Positions 35,201 to 47,110 are shown, counted from the first letter of the stretch. The stretch: DNA of 64,000 nucleotides from Salminus brasiliensis (GCF_030463535.1 NC_132900.1:28593956-28657955), one strand, 5' to 3'. The notes: generated by a model not told the origin, from the letters alone. Translations and numbers: made by a program.

Positions 35201-38200
35201 GATGAGTCTCCATGTGCGACTCCAAACCATATTTACAGATGAAGGTCTTGAAGCAGATTGGACAGTGCAACAGTTCTTCCTCATGCTTGACACTGGCTTG
35301 TTCTCCTGTCTGCTGCACCACCACTGCCTAAAAAGGGAAGATTAACCATTAAAATGAACTTATGAATAAAAAAAAAAGCATATTAAGAATTTCCAATAAC
35401 GACAAATCAGTTCAGCTAATGTTCCTTAGTGACTGTAATATACTATTAGCCACAGCGCTACTGTCTGAAGTACTAAAATGTTTGAAGATGTTAAGAATTA
35501 ACAGCATCATAAACAGAAGCTGGGGTTTGCAGAAGTCCCACCTTTTTAGTGGGTGGTTCATCAGTTTTCTCCACATCATCCTCAATACTGGCCTTTCTCT
35601 TGACGCTTGGTCTGCGGCGCTTGTTTGGGGAGATAGGACTGGAGGCAGGGACACTATTTGGGTCCTTGTCATGAATTTTCATGTGTCTGTAGAAATCAAA
35701 AGGTCACATAAGTCATCTTTGCAAATATAGACTAGAATACAGGCCATTCGTCGAAAAAAAGAATCAAGAGCGACATTCGGAACCTCTAATCCAGCATCCT
35801 GACTTCTCTAGCTAATGTTCTTGTCGCTGAATGCAATCAAATCCTCACAGCAATGCTCTTACGAAGTCTAGTAGAAAGCCTTCTTGCCTGGACAGAAAAG
35901 TCCACCCCCAAAAAAAGGATAAACTCTTTGTAATACTCTTGATTTTAAAAGAATGAGCAGGTGTCCCAATACTTTTGTCCATACAGCGTACCAACAATGG
36001 CCTTCCTATTCAGCTGCTATGTTAGCACTGCATTCGAGTTTATTCAAATGCAATGGCTCTAACTTCTCCTCTCTGAGGCTGGTTTGCTCTTGCGAGGCCC
36101 CGTCAGTGCCTGGAGGTGGGGTATGGAGTATGGAGTTTTGTGATAGGAGTGAGCTGGAGGAAATGCACGACCTACAGTCAGACAGCAGAGGGCTTTCTCT
36201 ATAAGGGGCCAGACGGTAGTTAGCGGAGGTAGAGTCACATTACGACATGCTGGAACATGTGCAGCCCCCTCCCTGAAGCAGCTCGCAGAAACAAACCCAC
36301 CTTTCAGGTTCCACCAGATACGAGGCTCCTGATGCTCAGATGGTTTCGAAGTGTTGCTCAGCGAGTTACTGAATGATCCGGACTTGGTTCTGTGTTGAGA
36401 CTACACCAATTCTGAGTGCTGATGAGGGTGTGTGTACTATGTGGCCTACAAGACCTATGCAGTCTCCTGTGTCATTGAGTCAAGGTCGGCGACAGCATGC
36501 ATTAGGAGTGAACCCATTACACTGTGATAACATGCTTACGCTAAAACGCTGAACCTGTGCATGCCACTGGATGCTGAAGAAGGCGTCTATTAGGCAGACC
36601 TAATGGCACTGCTGTACACCATTTAATTATACGTTTAGCAGCACACCTGTCTTGGGGGCACCTGCAAAACCACAACAGAACACAAATCTGAAGATATGAC
36701 CTGCCTAAGGCCAGAAACATGCTCAACGCAACGCCAGGCCAACGGTCCTGCTGTACAAACTCAACATGCACTCTTATGTTACTGTGGCAGTTAAACACTC
36801 CGTACTCAGGGGGGGCTAAAGAGAGACCCATCGAACTGGTCCGCCATGACAGTATAGGACAACTCAACTCTGCTGTCGCGCCCTTTGTGGCAACATTTAG
36901 AATGCAGCTTGCGAATGCGCCGTGTTATGACAACTACATGCGAAACTCAGACTGCGTAGCCTGAAGCGCCCCTGCGTGAAATACTTCCGGGCCTAAGGAT
37001 AAACTACTACTATCATGTGCACCCCATCAGTGCAAATATTGTTACTTATAATACACTGCATGTACAAATGTTTGTGGACACCCCTTCTAATTAATGCTTT
37101 TATCTACTTTAAGTTGCACATAAATGCTGACGCAGATGCTCGAAGCTCAGAAACACACATAGCTTGTCTAGTCTCTGTAGAGAAGAAGTACTGCCAACAG
37201 AATCTGCTCTCAGGAGCAGATCAACATGAACCTATTGGCACCATGCTGCCTAATGCCAGGCGTGGGCTAGAGGGGTATAAAGCCCCTCAGTATTGAGCAG
37301 TGTAGAGGTGGAACAGTGTTCTCTAGAATGATAATGGTGCGTCATCCAATACTTTTAGGATGAGTTGGAGAGTTGGGGATGAAGCGTGGTGGGGATTCTC
37401 CTGGCAACATCCTGACTTTACTAACACTCTTGCCACTGAATGCAAATCCTCAAATTCTAGTAGAAATCCTTCTTCTTCCCTGGACAGAAGAGACGGTTAC
37501 TCCAGCTAAAGCAAAATAAGCTCCTTTATAATACCCTTGATTTTGGGAAAAACAAGGAATTAGCAGGTGTCCCAATACTTTTGTCCAAATAGTGTATCTA
37601 GATAACGTTTGAAACATGGGCAGTTTTATGTTGTACAAAAATTGAAATGACATTGGTAGGGGGGCATCTAAACATGTTCGACTGGGAGAGGGAGGATAAA
37701 TGTCAGTGGGCACAGTGCTGAGAAGCTTGTTTTACATTCTGCAGTCAGGGATATTAATAGCAGAGATGGAGCGAGGGCCGCCCATATGTGGACCGACCCA
37801 ACCCCGGCAGCCTGAATCCTGTTCCATGTCACATCTTTGGTCTCTGGCCTCACTCAAACACTTTGCCTCTGAAAACAAGCAAACAGCAGAGCCAACAGCA
37901 GCAGTTTAACTGGAAGGGCTTGGAGTACAAGCTGAAAGCGGTCACCTTTGGTCATTTCTTGTGTGTAGCCTGTAGAAGGGCCTCTGCTCTGAGCCACCCT
38001 GCAGTACCTCCACTATACTGCCAGAGGGTGCTGTGATGTACTGGTCACAGTGGGGAAATATGATGTTATGCTCAGCATAGTCTCGATTCCAGCAGCCACG
38101 GGTTTCGCAATGACTGTACAATTGGATCTGCAGGAATTTCCCTGAGGTATTGAGTAGTAAGAGTCTGATTGGTTGAGTACATCATAGATGCCTCCTTGCA

Positions 38201-41200
38201 GTAAATCCTCCTGACTCCCTGCGTCTGTGTGGGAAGAGGCCTAAGCATAGTCCAGGCATCCAAATAACACTTAGCCAATAGAATGGGATGCTGGTCAGCA
38301 GTCACACTTGAGCCTAGTCCTATGGTCACCATAGCCAAAGCTCCCCAGCAGTGCAGCCATGTTCTCTGGAGTGATGGAGCTGATGAACGATCTTCTCATT
38401 GAGCTGGAGTGACGTTTGTGATCCCGAACAAATCCAACATCCAACATGACCTGATCTCAATAATGCTCTTGTGCCTGAATACAATCAGACTCTTATATTG
38501 CAATTGGAGCAAACTTCTAATTGATGCCCTTAATTCCAGAGGAAACCCTGAATAAGCAGGCCAGCTCAGTTCTTCCAATTTCTAGAAGTACTGAAGCTAC
38601 CCCTAAAATACTTGAAAAGCATGAGACAATGAAAACGCCATCATATCCTCCAATCTGAGCCATGACAGAAGACCTGCCTGGCACTAGGCTAAATCCTGAC
38701 TCCCAACATCTGAGGCCCAAACCGCCCAAGCATGGTCTGAGCATCCAAACCATATTCTGAACAGCTTTTTATTTTTTTTTAACCAACCCACCCCCTCTTT
38801 TTCCCTTTTTTACACCCATTCACACACAGACTTGGACTGTCTTTCTTCTCCCACCCCCATCTGGAATGCCTGCATGTCTCAGCTGCACAAGGGAGGCCTC
38901 TATGCTCATCCCATAGACACACCACCACAAATGGACCAGCGCACACAGCCGTAAACACACAGCGAGGCATCTCACACAAACACACAGCCGGCACAAACTA
39001 CAGAAAACACACAGGAGCACAGGGGTCAGCGCATCTGTATCTTAGCAATTAGGGGGGGGCACTATAGCAGCTCAGAGACCCTCTATTGCATGAATTTAGA
39101 GATATTTAACTCCCTCCTACTTCTACTTCTGGCCCCCAGCCACAACATCCTAACTACAATGGACCCCTGTGTGTCCTCAGTGTCCTCTTTTATTAAGGAA
39201 AGTTAATTTAGGATCAGGTTAAGATTCGCAAACTCAAGCACCCAGAAAACAATAAATAAAATACATTTTCCATATTTATTATATTATTAATATTATTATA
39301 ACATATGCCACATTACTTCATTTATATAATATATATACATTAGGTTTCTCTCAATGTTTTCCTAAATTTATTTATAGTTTTTATTTACAGAGTTTTTTTA
39401 TTTATAGAGTTTTTTTATTTATAGAGTGCTTAATTATAGAGTGTTTATTCTTACATGAACGGGTGCAACTGTAACAACTCCAATTTCCCTCCTGGGATCA
39501 ATAAAGTATTTCTGATTCTGGTATCCAAGTGTCATTTGCAATTCGCAGTTAGCCACATCGTACAATATATCGCTGCTGTCACGCAAAAAACATGTATCTC
39601 CAAAACGACAACTTTACAGAAGGAGAGAACCTAACTTTTAATGGAAGTCAGTGTAAAAAGATTGTATATATTGGTCCATTTTTCATGACATTTTGAGACA
39701 ATGTAAACAACGACCCAATTTAAATTACGTCAAAAAGTCCAAACTGCATTTTTTTTATCTGACAGCAATGATTAAAAAGAAAAACAACAACAACAAAAAA
39801 ACACTGAACAAACAATGAATCTGTCAGTCTAGCCAAAGCCCCAGAAGCGAGACTCGGTTCTAAATGAGAAAGCTAAGGAGGGATCAGTGGCTGATCAGCA
39901 TATGTGTGTGCGTTTTTAGTACCTGTGCATGTTTCCATTGGTGGTGAAGGTCTGGCCACACACACTGCACTTGTAGGGCCTCTCCCCGCTATGTACCAGC
40001 ATGTGGCGGTCCAGAGAGCTGGCCGAGCTCAGGGCCTTTCCACAGATGCTGCAAGAGTGGTCAGTGCCACCACTGTCGGTGTTGTGCTGAGGAGAAACCA
40101 AAACAAAGAGAGGCATGGGTCTCCTAGCTTCACAATTTTGCTGCATGTCAGAGCAAAAATGATACATTAGGAGTTTGAGGGAAAAATAGACAGGATTTAG
40201 GATTCGATTTCTGCACTGGGATGCCGGGATGCTCCATGTCAAAACACAGTGTACGATGAAAATGTCTGTAAATATTGTGATATAATATTTTCCCATATCG
40301 CCTAGCCCTATGTGGTATATTAGCATCTGATCCTTTAATCCAGTCAGTTGCGAGGTGGACCATGAGGTTCCAGCACATTCCACAGGCAGCCCTGACACAC
40401 GTCCACCCTTACGATTGATATAAAAGAAAACTGGACTAATCAGCGCTGTAGACAGGGGTTAGCATGGGCACTCCTGAATAATCATAAGCACTTCTGAAGG
40501 TCTCCAGCATTATAGTGCCCATTATTAAATGTTTTTCTTTCTTTCTTTCTTTGTTTATATATAAATTTAATAAATAAATAAATGTAAATATTGTGTGTGT
40601 ATATTATATATCCCATTATTTATTTTTTTATTTTTTACACAGTCAGATCTCCCACAGAAACTCGGCCGGTGCAACAAATCCAGTGCTTCAGTCACAACTT
40701 GCCTAATTCTGAATGTGAGTCATCACCAAACACACATCTGGAGCATTGGTTTCAGGGTGGCTTTCGGGCTGTACCTGTCTTATATGCATAGTGAGCTGGT
40801 GCTGGGTCATGCAGTTCTTCTCACACAGGGGGCAGATGAAGGTCGAGCGTTCTTTCAGTTCCTGTGACAAAGAGATAAGTCAACTCTTATTTAGAGACAA
40901 AAGCATGCAGACACAACAACCCCCGTAACCTCGAAACCTCTCAACCTTATCCAGGCAACAGGCCGGCAGTTGCCTGCAGTGAGCTGGGATGTAATGGACT
41001 GACACAAGCATCCCGTCAAGATTGACAGCAACAAGTGACCACTGTCACATCGTCAGCTGGGTCAGTCTCTTTATTACACCATTTAAAACCTGACGGACTC
41101 AAGGATTATAGAGCGGGCAAGCGACTTTAAATGCTTTGACATGTTCATTAAATACGTAACCTGGAAATCTCCTTCAGTTGAAGGCTGTGGTTAAGTTACA

Positions 41201-43004
41201 TGGAGGCTTAAGGGAGCAGAAAAACATGCAGTTGCTACATCAGCATGAAGGCAATTCAATACATGATATGTGATGCAATGTTTTTTTCCGTGCAGAAGAT
41301 AAACAATTACCACACATGTTTACTAAGAGGGACGTAATAAAATGTATGATGCTGTAGAACTGTTCTGAGCTCAGCAAAATAAGGATGCCCTGCTTCCTTA
41401 AATAAGGGAAAACAGCACAGTTAATCAATATTTCAACCAACATAACGTCCAGAAAAACAAAAAAAACAAACAAAAAAAACAAACAAAAAAAAACACTGAC
41501 ACAGGCTTGGGGGGGGGTGGTGGGGGGCAGTTGGAGGGTGAGTGGACCCCACTGATAAAGACACTGTGTTCTGAGTCCTTGTGGAAACAGTCGCGCTCTG
41601 CAACAACAAGTGCTCTGCATCTGTCTCCAGGAAAGCAGCGGCTCCAGCTGGGAGAGCGCATCAATAATGGAGTGGGACAGGCCAGTCCAGCACCGCGGCA
41701 GTTAAACGTATGGAAACACACTTAACACCGCAAATGAAAGCTGCTGGGAGGTGGGAGGGGTGAGGGGTGGGGGGTTGAAACACCTGTTTTTTTCCTCCAC
41801 AGAGGAGCGTTTCAGAGTCCTGCACTTTAATTGGAGGCGTAAGGCGCACATGGCTGCTGACAAAGGGGGGATTGAGAGGGCACATGGACCATTTGCTGCC
41901 GCTTGTTCAGCACAGCAAACAGGGCGGCCTTACTGACGGATAGCTCCGCCTTGTGCCCTCAGTGGGCCCTCCTGCGCGATCCGGAGCCAGGAAAACAAAC
42001 AAATGTCTATGCAGTCGTCTGAACAAAAACAAAAAAAAAATCTATCATGATTAATTGTTATGTAATTTGTGAAAAACATTCATTAATATGCAAAAAAAAG
42101 CATATAAAAAAAAAGACCTCTCAGTAACTCCAAACAAGCCCTCTGTTTTATGCTGTGGGGTACTTTAATAGTCTTCAACACCGCACCGAGAAAGCAATGC
42201 ATTAATAATAAATAAATCTATCATAAAATAACAGCATTTATGCATATATTTAACATGGATTACTACACAATATGGACAAAAGTATTGGGACACCTGCTCA
42301 TAACTATCTCTACTGTCCAGGGAAGAAGGTTTTCTACTAGATTTTGGAGGAGTGTTGCTGTCAAGATTTGATGAATGTATGTATTAGAAAGGGTGTCCGC
42401 AAATATTGGGACATAGTGTATTTTTTGATGAAATAAGGAAAGAAAGAAAATTACCTGACTCCGCCTCCCGGCGCGATTGGCAGAGGGCGACTTGCTAGGG
42501 GTTTTGACCGAAGCATTTGAAGGCGCTCCATTCATTTGGCCAGTTTTCAGGTCTGTACACAACACAGAGTTGGCACAGGACTCCTCTCCGTCCTCTCCAC
42601 CTTCCTCTTGCTCATCTTCCTCCTTCTCCTTTTCTTCCTCCGTTCCGTTTTCCTTTTGCAGAACTCCAACATGGTCTATTTCGCCCTCTAGCTTTTCTGC
42701 GAGTTAGAAGAGATGAAGGATGATGGCAATGAAACATTTCTTATTAAACCCAGGTGCAATCTGAGCCTTAGTCTGGGACTAAAACTGAAGAGAATTTAGG
42801 CTTAGAGTCAATTTAAAGGCTGGCAGTGCCAGTTCAGGTTGACGAAACTGATATTTGGTCAAAAACCTCTTGTAGTGATGAAGTCCTACCTTCCATGGGC
42901 TGTAGAGGTTTTGTGGAGGGTTGCTCGGTCTGCTGAGAGCACTTGCTAGTGTCAGCCCCACATCCACCTTTACTACTGCGCTTTTCAGGTAAGGCACTCT
43001 CCAT
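29278..43004 (-). CDS. rreb1: Ras-responsive element-binding protein 1, 16-zinc-finger transcription factor, 11 coding exons
   Basis: Coding exons: 42890-43004, 42455-42696, 40775-40861, 39923-40086, 35542-35686, 35185-35327, 34872-35061, 32146-34771, 31307-31471, 30355-31224 and 29278-29750. They total 1739 residues. RREB1 is a nuclear DNA-binding repressor/activator downstream of Ras. Sixteen C2H2 fingers are visible at ~129-149, 160-180, 188-208, 273-293, 300-321, 381-401, 703-723, 730-751, 758-780, 823-843, 853-874, 1216-1236, 1244-1265, 1427-1447, 1561-1581 and 1589-1609. CtBP-type motifs are PLDFS (935-939) and PIDLS (969-973). The block [16 protein letters not shown] is shared with human RREB1. 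The first coding exon starts at an acceptor (43007) two bases before ATG, so at least one 5' non-coding exon lies upstream. The N-terminus ([11 protein letters not shown], acidic ~55-75) differs from human. All junctions keep frame. Teleosts have two rreb1 copies; I cannot say which this is. Confidence 0.96.
29812..30334 (-). mobile_element. Full-length MITE filling rreb1 intron 10
   Basis: The inverted right end (gtccaaatgtttgtggacac) and inverted left end (gtcccaatacttttgtccat, then atagag) bound a ~520-bp element. The intron between exons 10 and 11 is 604 bp, so almost all of it is transposon. The left end starts about 20 bp after the exon 10 donor. Confidence 0.92.
31548..31968 (+). mobile_element. 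Internally deleted Tc1-like element in rreb1 intron 8
   Basis: The inverted termini are clear: catcagccacaacattaaca near 31554 and gtgttagtgttatggctgat ending near 31962, then cagtgta. The interior still carries pieces of a transposase 5' region (aacggtcaagcgtaagag, aactggcgccagggtcat) but no catalytic part. About 420 bp, non-autonomous. Confidence 0.85.
35790..35990 (-). mobile_element. MITE left-half fragment in rreb1 intron 4
   Basis: It includes ctgaatgcaatcaaatcctc, tctagtagaaagccttcttg and the inverted left end gtcccaatacttttgtccat. The right half is missing. Confidence 0.85.
35991..37051. other. rreb1 intron 4, unclassified DNA
   Basis: No exon or repeat is recognised with confidence. 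Confidence 0.4.
37052..37596 (-). mobile_element. Full-length MITE in rreb1 intron 4
   Basis: It runs from tacactgcatgtacaaatgt (inverted right end) to gtcccaatacttttgtccaa and atagtgta (inverted left end). At ~545 bp it is the longest uninterrupted copy in the window and a good reference for the family. Confidence 0.93.
37597..38345. other. rreb1 intron 4, unclassified DNA
   Basis: Moderate GC and no recognised repeat or exon. Confidence 0.4.
38345..38770 (-). repeat. Very degenerate MITE-like DNA
   Basis: Weak matches to MITE interior order (tgttctctggagtgatgg, aatgctcttgtgcctgaata caatcag, ccagaggaaaccctgaataa) suggest an old copy. No termini can be defined. Confidence 0.45.
39440..39525 (+). 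repeat. Retroelement 3' tail-like sequence
   Basis: The string caatttccctcctgggatca followed by ataaagtatttctgattctg resembles the 3' terminus of a common fish non-LTR retroelement group. No coding remnant is upstream. Confidence 0.55.
39540..39765 (-). repeat. Dispersed unclassified repeat (inverted copy)
   Basis: It carries catgtatctccaaaacgac, cttttaatggaagtcagtgt and ggtccatttttcatgacatt. These are collinear with reversed strings at 49620-49815 and 18355-18480. Confidence 0.6.
40225..40312. repeat. Fragment of a repeat with CATATCGCC-type terminus
   Basis: It ends cccatatcgcctagcccta. The same terminal motif occurs at 59205-59478, 60045-60112 and within 58381-58568. Confidence 0.5.
40870..42263. 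other. rreb1 intron 2, mostly unclassified DNA
   Basis: It contains A-rich simple sequence at 41450-41495 and a G-rich run at 41508-41530. No exon is recognised. Confidence 0.45.
42264..42420 (+). mobile_element. Short MITE derivative (157 bp) with both ends
   Basis: The left end (tacacaatatggacaaaagt) and right end (gtgtccgcaaatattgggac, then atagtgta) enclose only the first ~90 bases of the family interior plus the last ~25. It is an internally deleted copy with both termini. Confidence 0.9.
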
Positions 43005-43006
43005 GT

Positions 43007-43740
43007 CTGCAAAGGATAAGACAGTTCAGAAATGACTACAAACAAGGTCGTAACAGGGTTGTAAAATGTATTAGTGCACAGGGACTCATCCATTCAAAAG
43101 GTGGCGATTCTGCACTGCTTCTGAACTGCACCACTTTTATAACTGATTAGAATCAGGTTCCTCATGTTCCTCTGGACTTTCCGACACCTTTTATAAAATA
43201 TGGAAGCCTTTCAGTTTTATTGAATATGACGTTACAGGCATCAGCTCATGCTGCATGTGCGATAGGAGCATCTGTAAAGAGTCAAACTTAGATTAGGGTC
43301 TCTCATTGAGTGTGGACCACAATAAACTTCAACATAATAAACATCTGCAAGCTGAACCAGGGTTCATTTGTTAGCGCACTGAAACCTGCATTTTTTGGGA
43401 GACTGCCGTCATCATGTTTGCAGTGTACTGAAGTATAGGTAGAGAAAAATTTGATAGGTTTGACAGAGCCACACCAAACAGGGTACCAGCCTTAGTGGCA
43501 ACATCCCACCCTAATCAAACATACAGGAGAACTGGAACGAAAGACAAGCCGAGCCGCGCAGGCGGATGGTTCTGTATTTAAAAGCAGTGAACGAGCTGGT
43601 AGTACATTGTTTCCTGAGAGTTTAACTAATAAACAAATAATTTTATTTTTTTAATTAACAAACAAAAACAAATAAATACATATTTATTAATTTATCATTT
43701 TCAAGCATATCCATTTGGTCCATCCATCATAAAATCATAA
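43007..43740. other. Upstream of the first rreb1 coding exon, unclassified DNA
   Basis: Non-coding. The splice acceptor at 43007-43008 makes this intron of the minus-strand transcript. Confidence 0.5.
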
Positions 43741-44035
43741 ACACACACACACGCTGCTGGATAGGCCATCAGCCAGTGATATGCTCCTCTACCAACAAAA
43801 TATCACCATCTGACCAAATAAAGGAGGCTAACTAACTGGATACACTAACTGGACAAAAGTATTGGGACACCTGCTCATTCACTGCGTCTTCTGAAATCAA
43901 GAGTGGATCTGTTGGAGTAACTAGAGTCTCTACTGTCTACGGTTTTTCGACCAGACTTTGGAGGCGACAAGTGTGTTAATGAGGTCAGGATGCTGGATTG
44001 TTCACCAACTCCACCTCATCCCAAACTTTGGGCCC
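43741..44035 (+). repeat. Duplicated segment A: (CA)n + unique flank + truncated MITE
   Basis: It runs cacacacacacgctgctgga, taggccatcagccagtga, catctgaccaaataaaggag, then a MITE left end (ggacaaaagtattgggacac). The same order, including the non-MITE flank, occurs at 45770-46080. The MITE part here has lost its right half. Confidence 0.9.
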
Positions 44036-45050
44036 ATGTAATTATGTATTATGATGATCTGTCAATCCACAAAGATACCTATGATGCATATAGCTGTCTA
44101 GGTCTAGGTACCTGGAACGTTACAAATTAAATAAGTAATTGCTGAACCTGAGAGAAGCTTACAGACACTGGCCAACACCACCCAGTCACATTTCACTGCC
44201 TCTTCCCATGTTCTAGACACCTTCCCGCAGAAACAGGGCATGTCTGAGCTCGCCTTCTCCAACTAACTGACAAGGTTTCAGAAGAAAAGAGCAGAGGATA
44301 GACTGCAGATGAGCCACGAGGCTTCGCCTTGCCTATCCAGTGGGCCGACAGGTCCGCTGGGCCATTTGTGACTCACTGCTTCTGGTGTGTGGGGCTCAGG
44401 TATGTGCATGCTTTCCTAATATCCATCTTACAATCTTACAAGGTGCAGGCAAACCGTGCTGCAAAGTACAGCCCAATTCTACCCAGAATCTCCTTGAAGA
44501 TTGACTACAGCACTTTTTTGGTAACCTGGATTCATTAAATATGATCAGTAGATTGTTAAAATTGAGCAATGAGCTAACGGGGACATCTCTGCTTTCCTGC
44601 TGTTAACACCTAATGGAAACTCCCCATGCAAAATGCTGCTATCTTGGCAGTGAATTGTCGACACAGGTGCGTGACCAACGTGCGAACATCCCTGCCTCGC
44701 ACCATTAAAACAGCAATTTGCCAAAGTCAGGCTGCACCTGGCTCTTAAAGGGAATGACGAGTGACGCGCTGACCGCACTGTTTATTGCACCCTACGCCCA
44801 GAACACACCCATGATTAATGTAAAGATTTAGCATGACGTCTAAGAAAGATTTCTTTCTTAAGATACTTTTGGGACGCCGTCCAGTCCCAGGTCGCAGTTA
44901 TTAGCGGCTATTAGTGACCACAGTTCAAAAGCACTTCATGTTTGCTTAAAAAAAAAAAAAAACTAACTGTTATTAATAACCACTTATTACACCGCGCACA
45001 TGAGCGGCTTCTCTCTCTCCTGACAAAGCGGGGTTTACGTGTTACGGGGT
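44036..45050. other. Non-coding DNA; old-repeat-like part at 44690-44830
   Basis: No exon is recognised. The part with gcacctggctcttaaaggga and cagaacacacccatgattaa resembles an old repeat common in fish genomes. That is a memory-based impression, not a search result. Confidence 0.35.
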
Positions 45051-45054
45051 TTTA

Positions 45055-45240
45055 TGTCCTGTAAGTCGCAGTGTTTTTGTACGTCTTCGTCTTGAGGCTT
45101 ATTTAGTGTTATCTAATGTTTATTTACATATTTGATGTTTTTTCTTGCACCATGGGTCTGAGAGTAGCACTATTTCAACCCTGGGCATGTCCTGTACATA
45201 CTGCAGCTTTGACAATAAAGCTGACTTTAACTTAGGCTTA
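45055..45240 (+). repeat. Retroelement 3' tail-like sequence
   Basis: The part with ttgcaccatgggtctgagag and tttgacaataaagctgactt resembles the 3' end of a fish non-LTR element. No ORF remnant is found 5' of it. Confidence 0.55.
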
Positions 45241-45349
45241 AATGCTTGCAAATACGCTGCCTGGTGGCTGAGACACGGTTTTACACCAGTTCTGAGGTGA
45301 GATTTTGGCCTAAATGTGTTTCTTTAAAAAGTAAATGCAGGCTGTTTTG

Positions 45350-45550
45350 AGAGAGAGAGAGAGAGAGAGAGAAACGGAGCGAGAGAGATGTGCTAGCTGT
45401 ACGCACTTGGAGGGGCCAGACTGTCAGCTGCTTGCTGAGTGAAATCGCACTCAGGCTGGAGAGAGGAACAGCAGTTGGGGGGAGGCTGGGTCTGACTCAA
45501 AAGCAGGAAGTGGCTTAGAGAGCAGTGGAGGGAAGCCTGCTGCTGTGTTC

Positions 45551-45583
<33 letters not shown>

Positions 45584-45585
45584 AC
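45350..45585. repeat. (GA)n and (GT)n microsatellites
   Basis: A (GA)n run at about 45350-45371 and a (GT)n run at about 45553-45581. Confidence 0.9.
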
Positions 45586-45747
45586 GTACTACAGAAGGGT
45601 ATAATTTGCTCTGGACCCCCCCGTTATCATCATCGTCCTCGATGCAGAACAAAAAAAAGGAAGAGACCACATCCATTCTTCACGAGCGCTCCAAACTACT
45701 GCCCCACCCATATCCATTACTGCACATGGAGAGCAGCATCGGGCTCG

Positions 45748-45748
<1 letters not shown>

Positions 45749-45792
<44 letters not shown>

Positions 45793-46080
45793 CTGGATAG
45801 GCCATCAGCCAGTGAAATGCTCCTCTACCCACAAAATATCCCCATCTGACCAGATACAAGTAGGCTAACTAACTGGATAAACTAACTGGACAAAAGTATT
45901 GGGACACCTGCTCATTCACTATGTCTTCCGAAATCAAGGGTGAATCTGTTGGGGTAACTAGAGTCTCTACTGTCCAGGGAAGAAGGTTTTCGACCAGACT
46001 TTGGAGGAGCATCGTTGTGAGGATTTGATGGCATTCGGCGACAAGTGTGTTAGTAGGGTCAGGATGCTGGATTGTTCACC
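45749..46080 (+). repeat. Duplicated segment B: (CA)n + unique flank + MITE
   Basis: A longer (CA)n run (45751-45787) is followed by gctgctggataggccatcag, ctaactaactggataaacta and a MITE left end. It matches 43741-44035 base for base over long stretches, in the same orientation and about 2.03 kb downstream. Confidence 0.9.
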
Positions 46081-46265
46081 AACTCCACCTTATCTCCAAC
46101 TCATCCCAAACGTATTGGATGGAGCACCATTCAGCATTCCAGGTGGGGGGGGGGCATGTCTATGCCAGTACTTCTCTACAGAGATTACACAAGCTGTGTG
46201 TGTGCACTCAAAGCAGCTGAATGAATTGATTAGAAGGGGTGTCCAAAAACATTTGGACACAGTGT
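45879..46265 (+). mobile_element. MITE copy with both ends
   Basis: The left end is ggacaaaagtattgggacac and the right end is gtgtccaaaaacatttggac followed by acagtgta. Part of the interior is replaced by a G run (near 46146). Confidence 0.9.
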
Positions 46266-46849
46266 ATATACCCATGCAGCTGTTCAGCGCTCTCAGAAAA
46301 GTGTACCGTCACGTAATTTATCACAATAATGGTATCATCACACTGCCCACCCCTACTCACTGGAGCACGCGCACACACAGACACACCATATTCCCTGGGG
46401 GACGCCACTGTCGGGCGCTGAGATAGCACTACAGAGAGGATCCAGGGATTACTAGAGGATTAATGGGCTGTTATTAGCCAGGCATCCACGTGTTGAAGGA
46501 GAGGCTCTAGCGGTAAGACAGTAATTAATTATCCACCGGAGCCAACCGCAACAGATGCAGGGACATCAAATGAAAAGGGGGGGGGGGCATTCTGAGCAGG
46601 ATGGGCAGGGCAGAGGAGAATCTGGAGAGACAGGGAGCGAGAGAGAGAAAAAAATGGTGGGACATGGGAGGAACCAGAATCTAAAAATAAACAAATAAGT
46701 AAATAAATAAACCTAATCTAGAGTCTAAATCTGCCTCCTCGGGACCCCCAGTGTAAATGTTTAAAGTATGATTATATTGAATATCTTCCCAAAGCCTACT
46801 AAACGTCTGCTGCATTTCACCAGTACTGCTCTCCTCTCCATGTTAAATG

Positions 46850-47110
46850 GGCGGTCCTAAAAGTGGGTCAGGGATACGTCAGCATACTCCTGACCAATCA
46901 GGAGGCTAACATGGCTCCACCCTCTCTCCTCGAGTCTGAGCAATCTGGAATGCTGATGCTCGAGCTGTAACCGAGGGAGCAGCTGCATCCGCCGCCTCTC
47001 CGCTTAACTACAGAACGTGGCGGCTGGGTCGTAACAGGGGAGATCCGCGGGCCAACGCCCACCTTTACTCCACCCTACCGGTACAGTGCGCAGCCGGCCG
47101 GGAGACCAAA
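46850..47110 (-). promoter_or_regulatory. Candidate CpG-rich promoter or 5' exon for rreb1
   Basis: This is a local CpG-dense block (ccgccgcctctccgct, gatccgcgggccaacgcc, gcgcagccggccgggag) with a CCAAT-type motif (gaccaatcagga near 46893). On the minus strand a donor-like CCG followed by GTAGGG sits near 47080. It would suit an upstream rreb1 promoter or non-coding exon. It is inference only. Confidence 0.3.

Noticed and set aside
39916..40398. 160-codon minus-strand ORF taken as a whole
   Set aside because: Only 39923-40086 is exon. The N-terminal part is intron read-through past a good splice acceptor.
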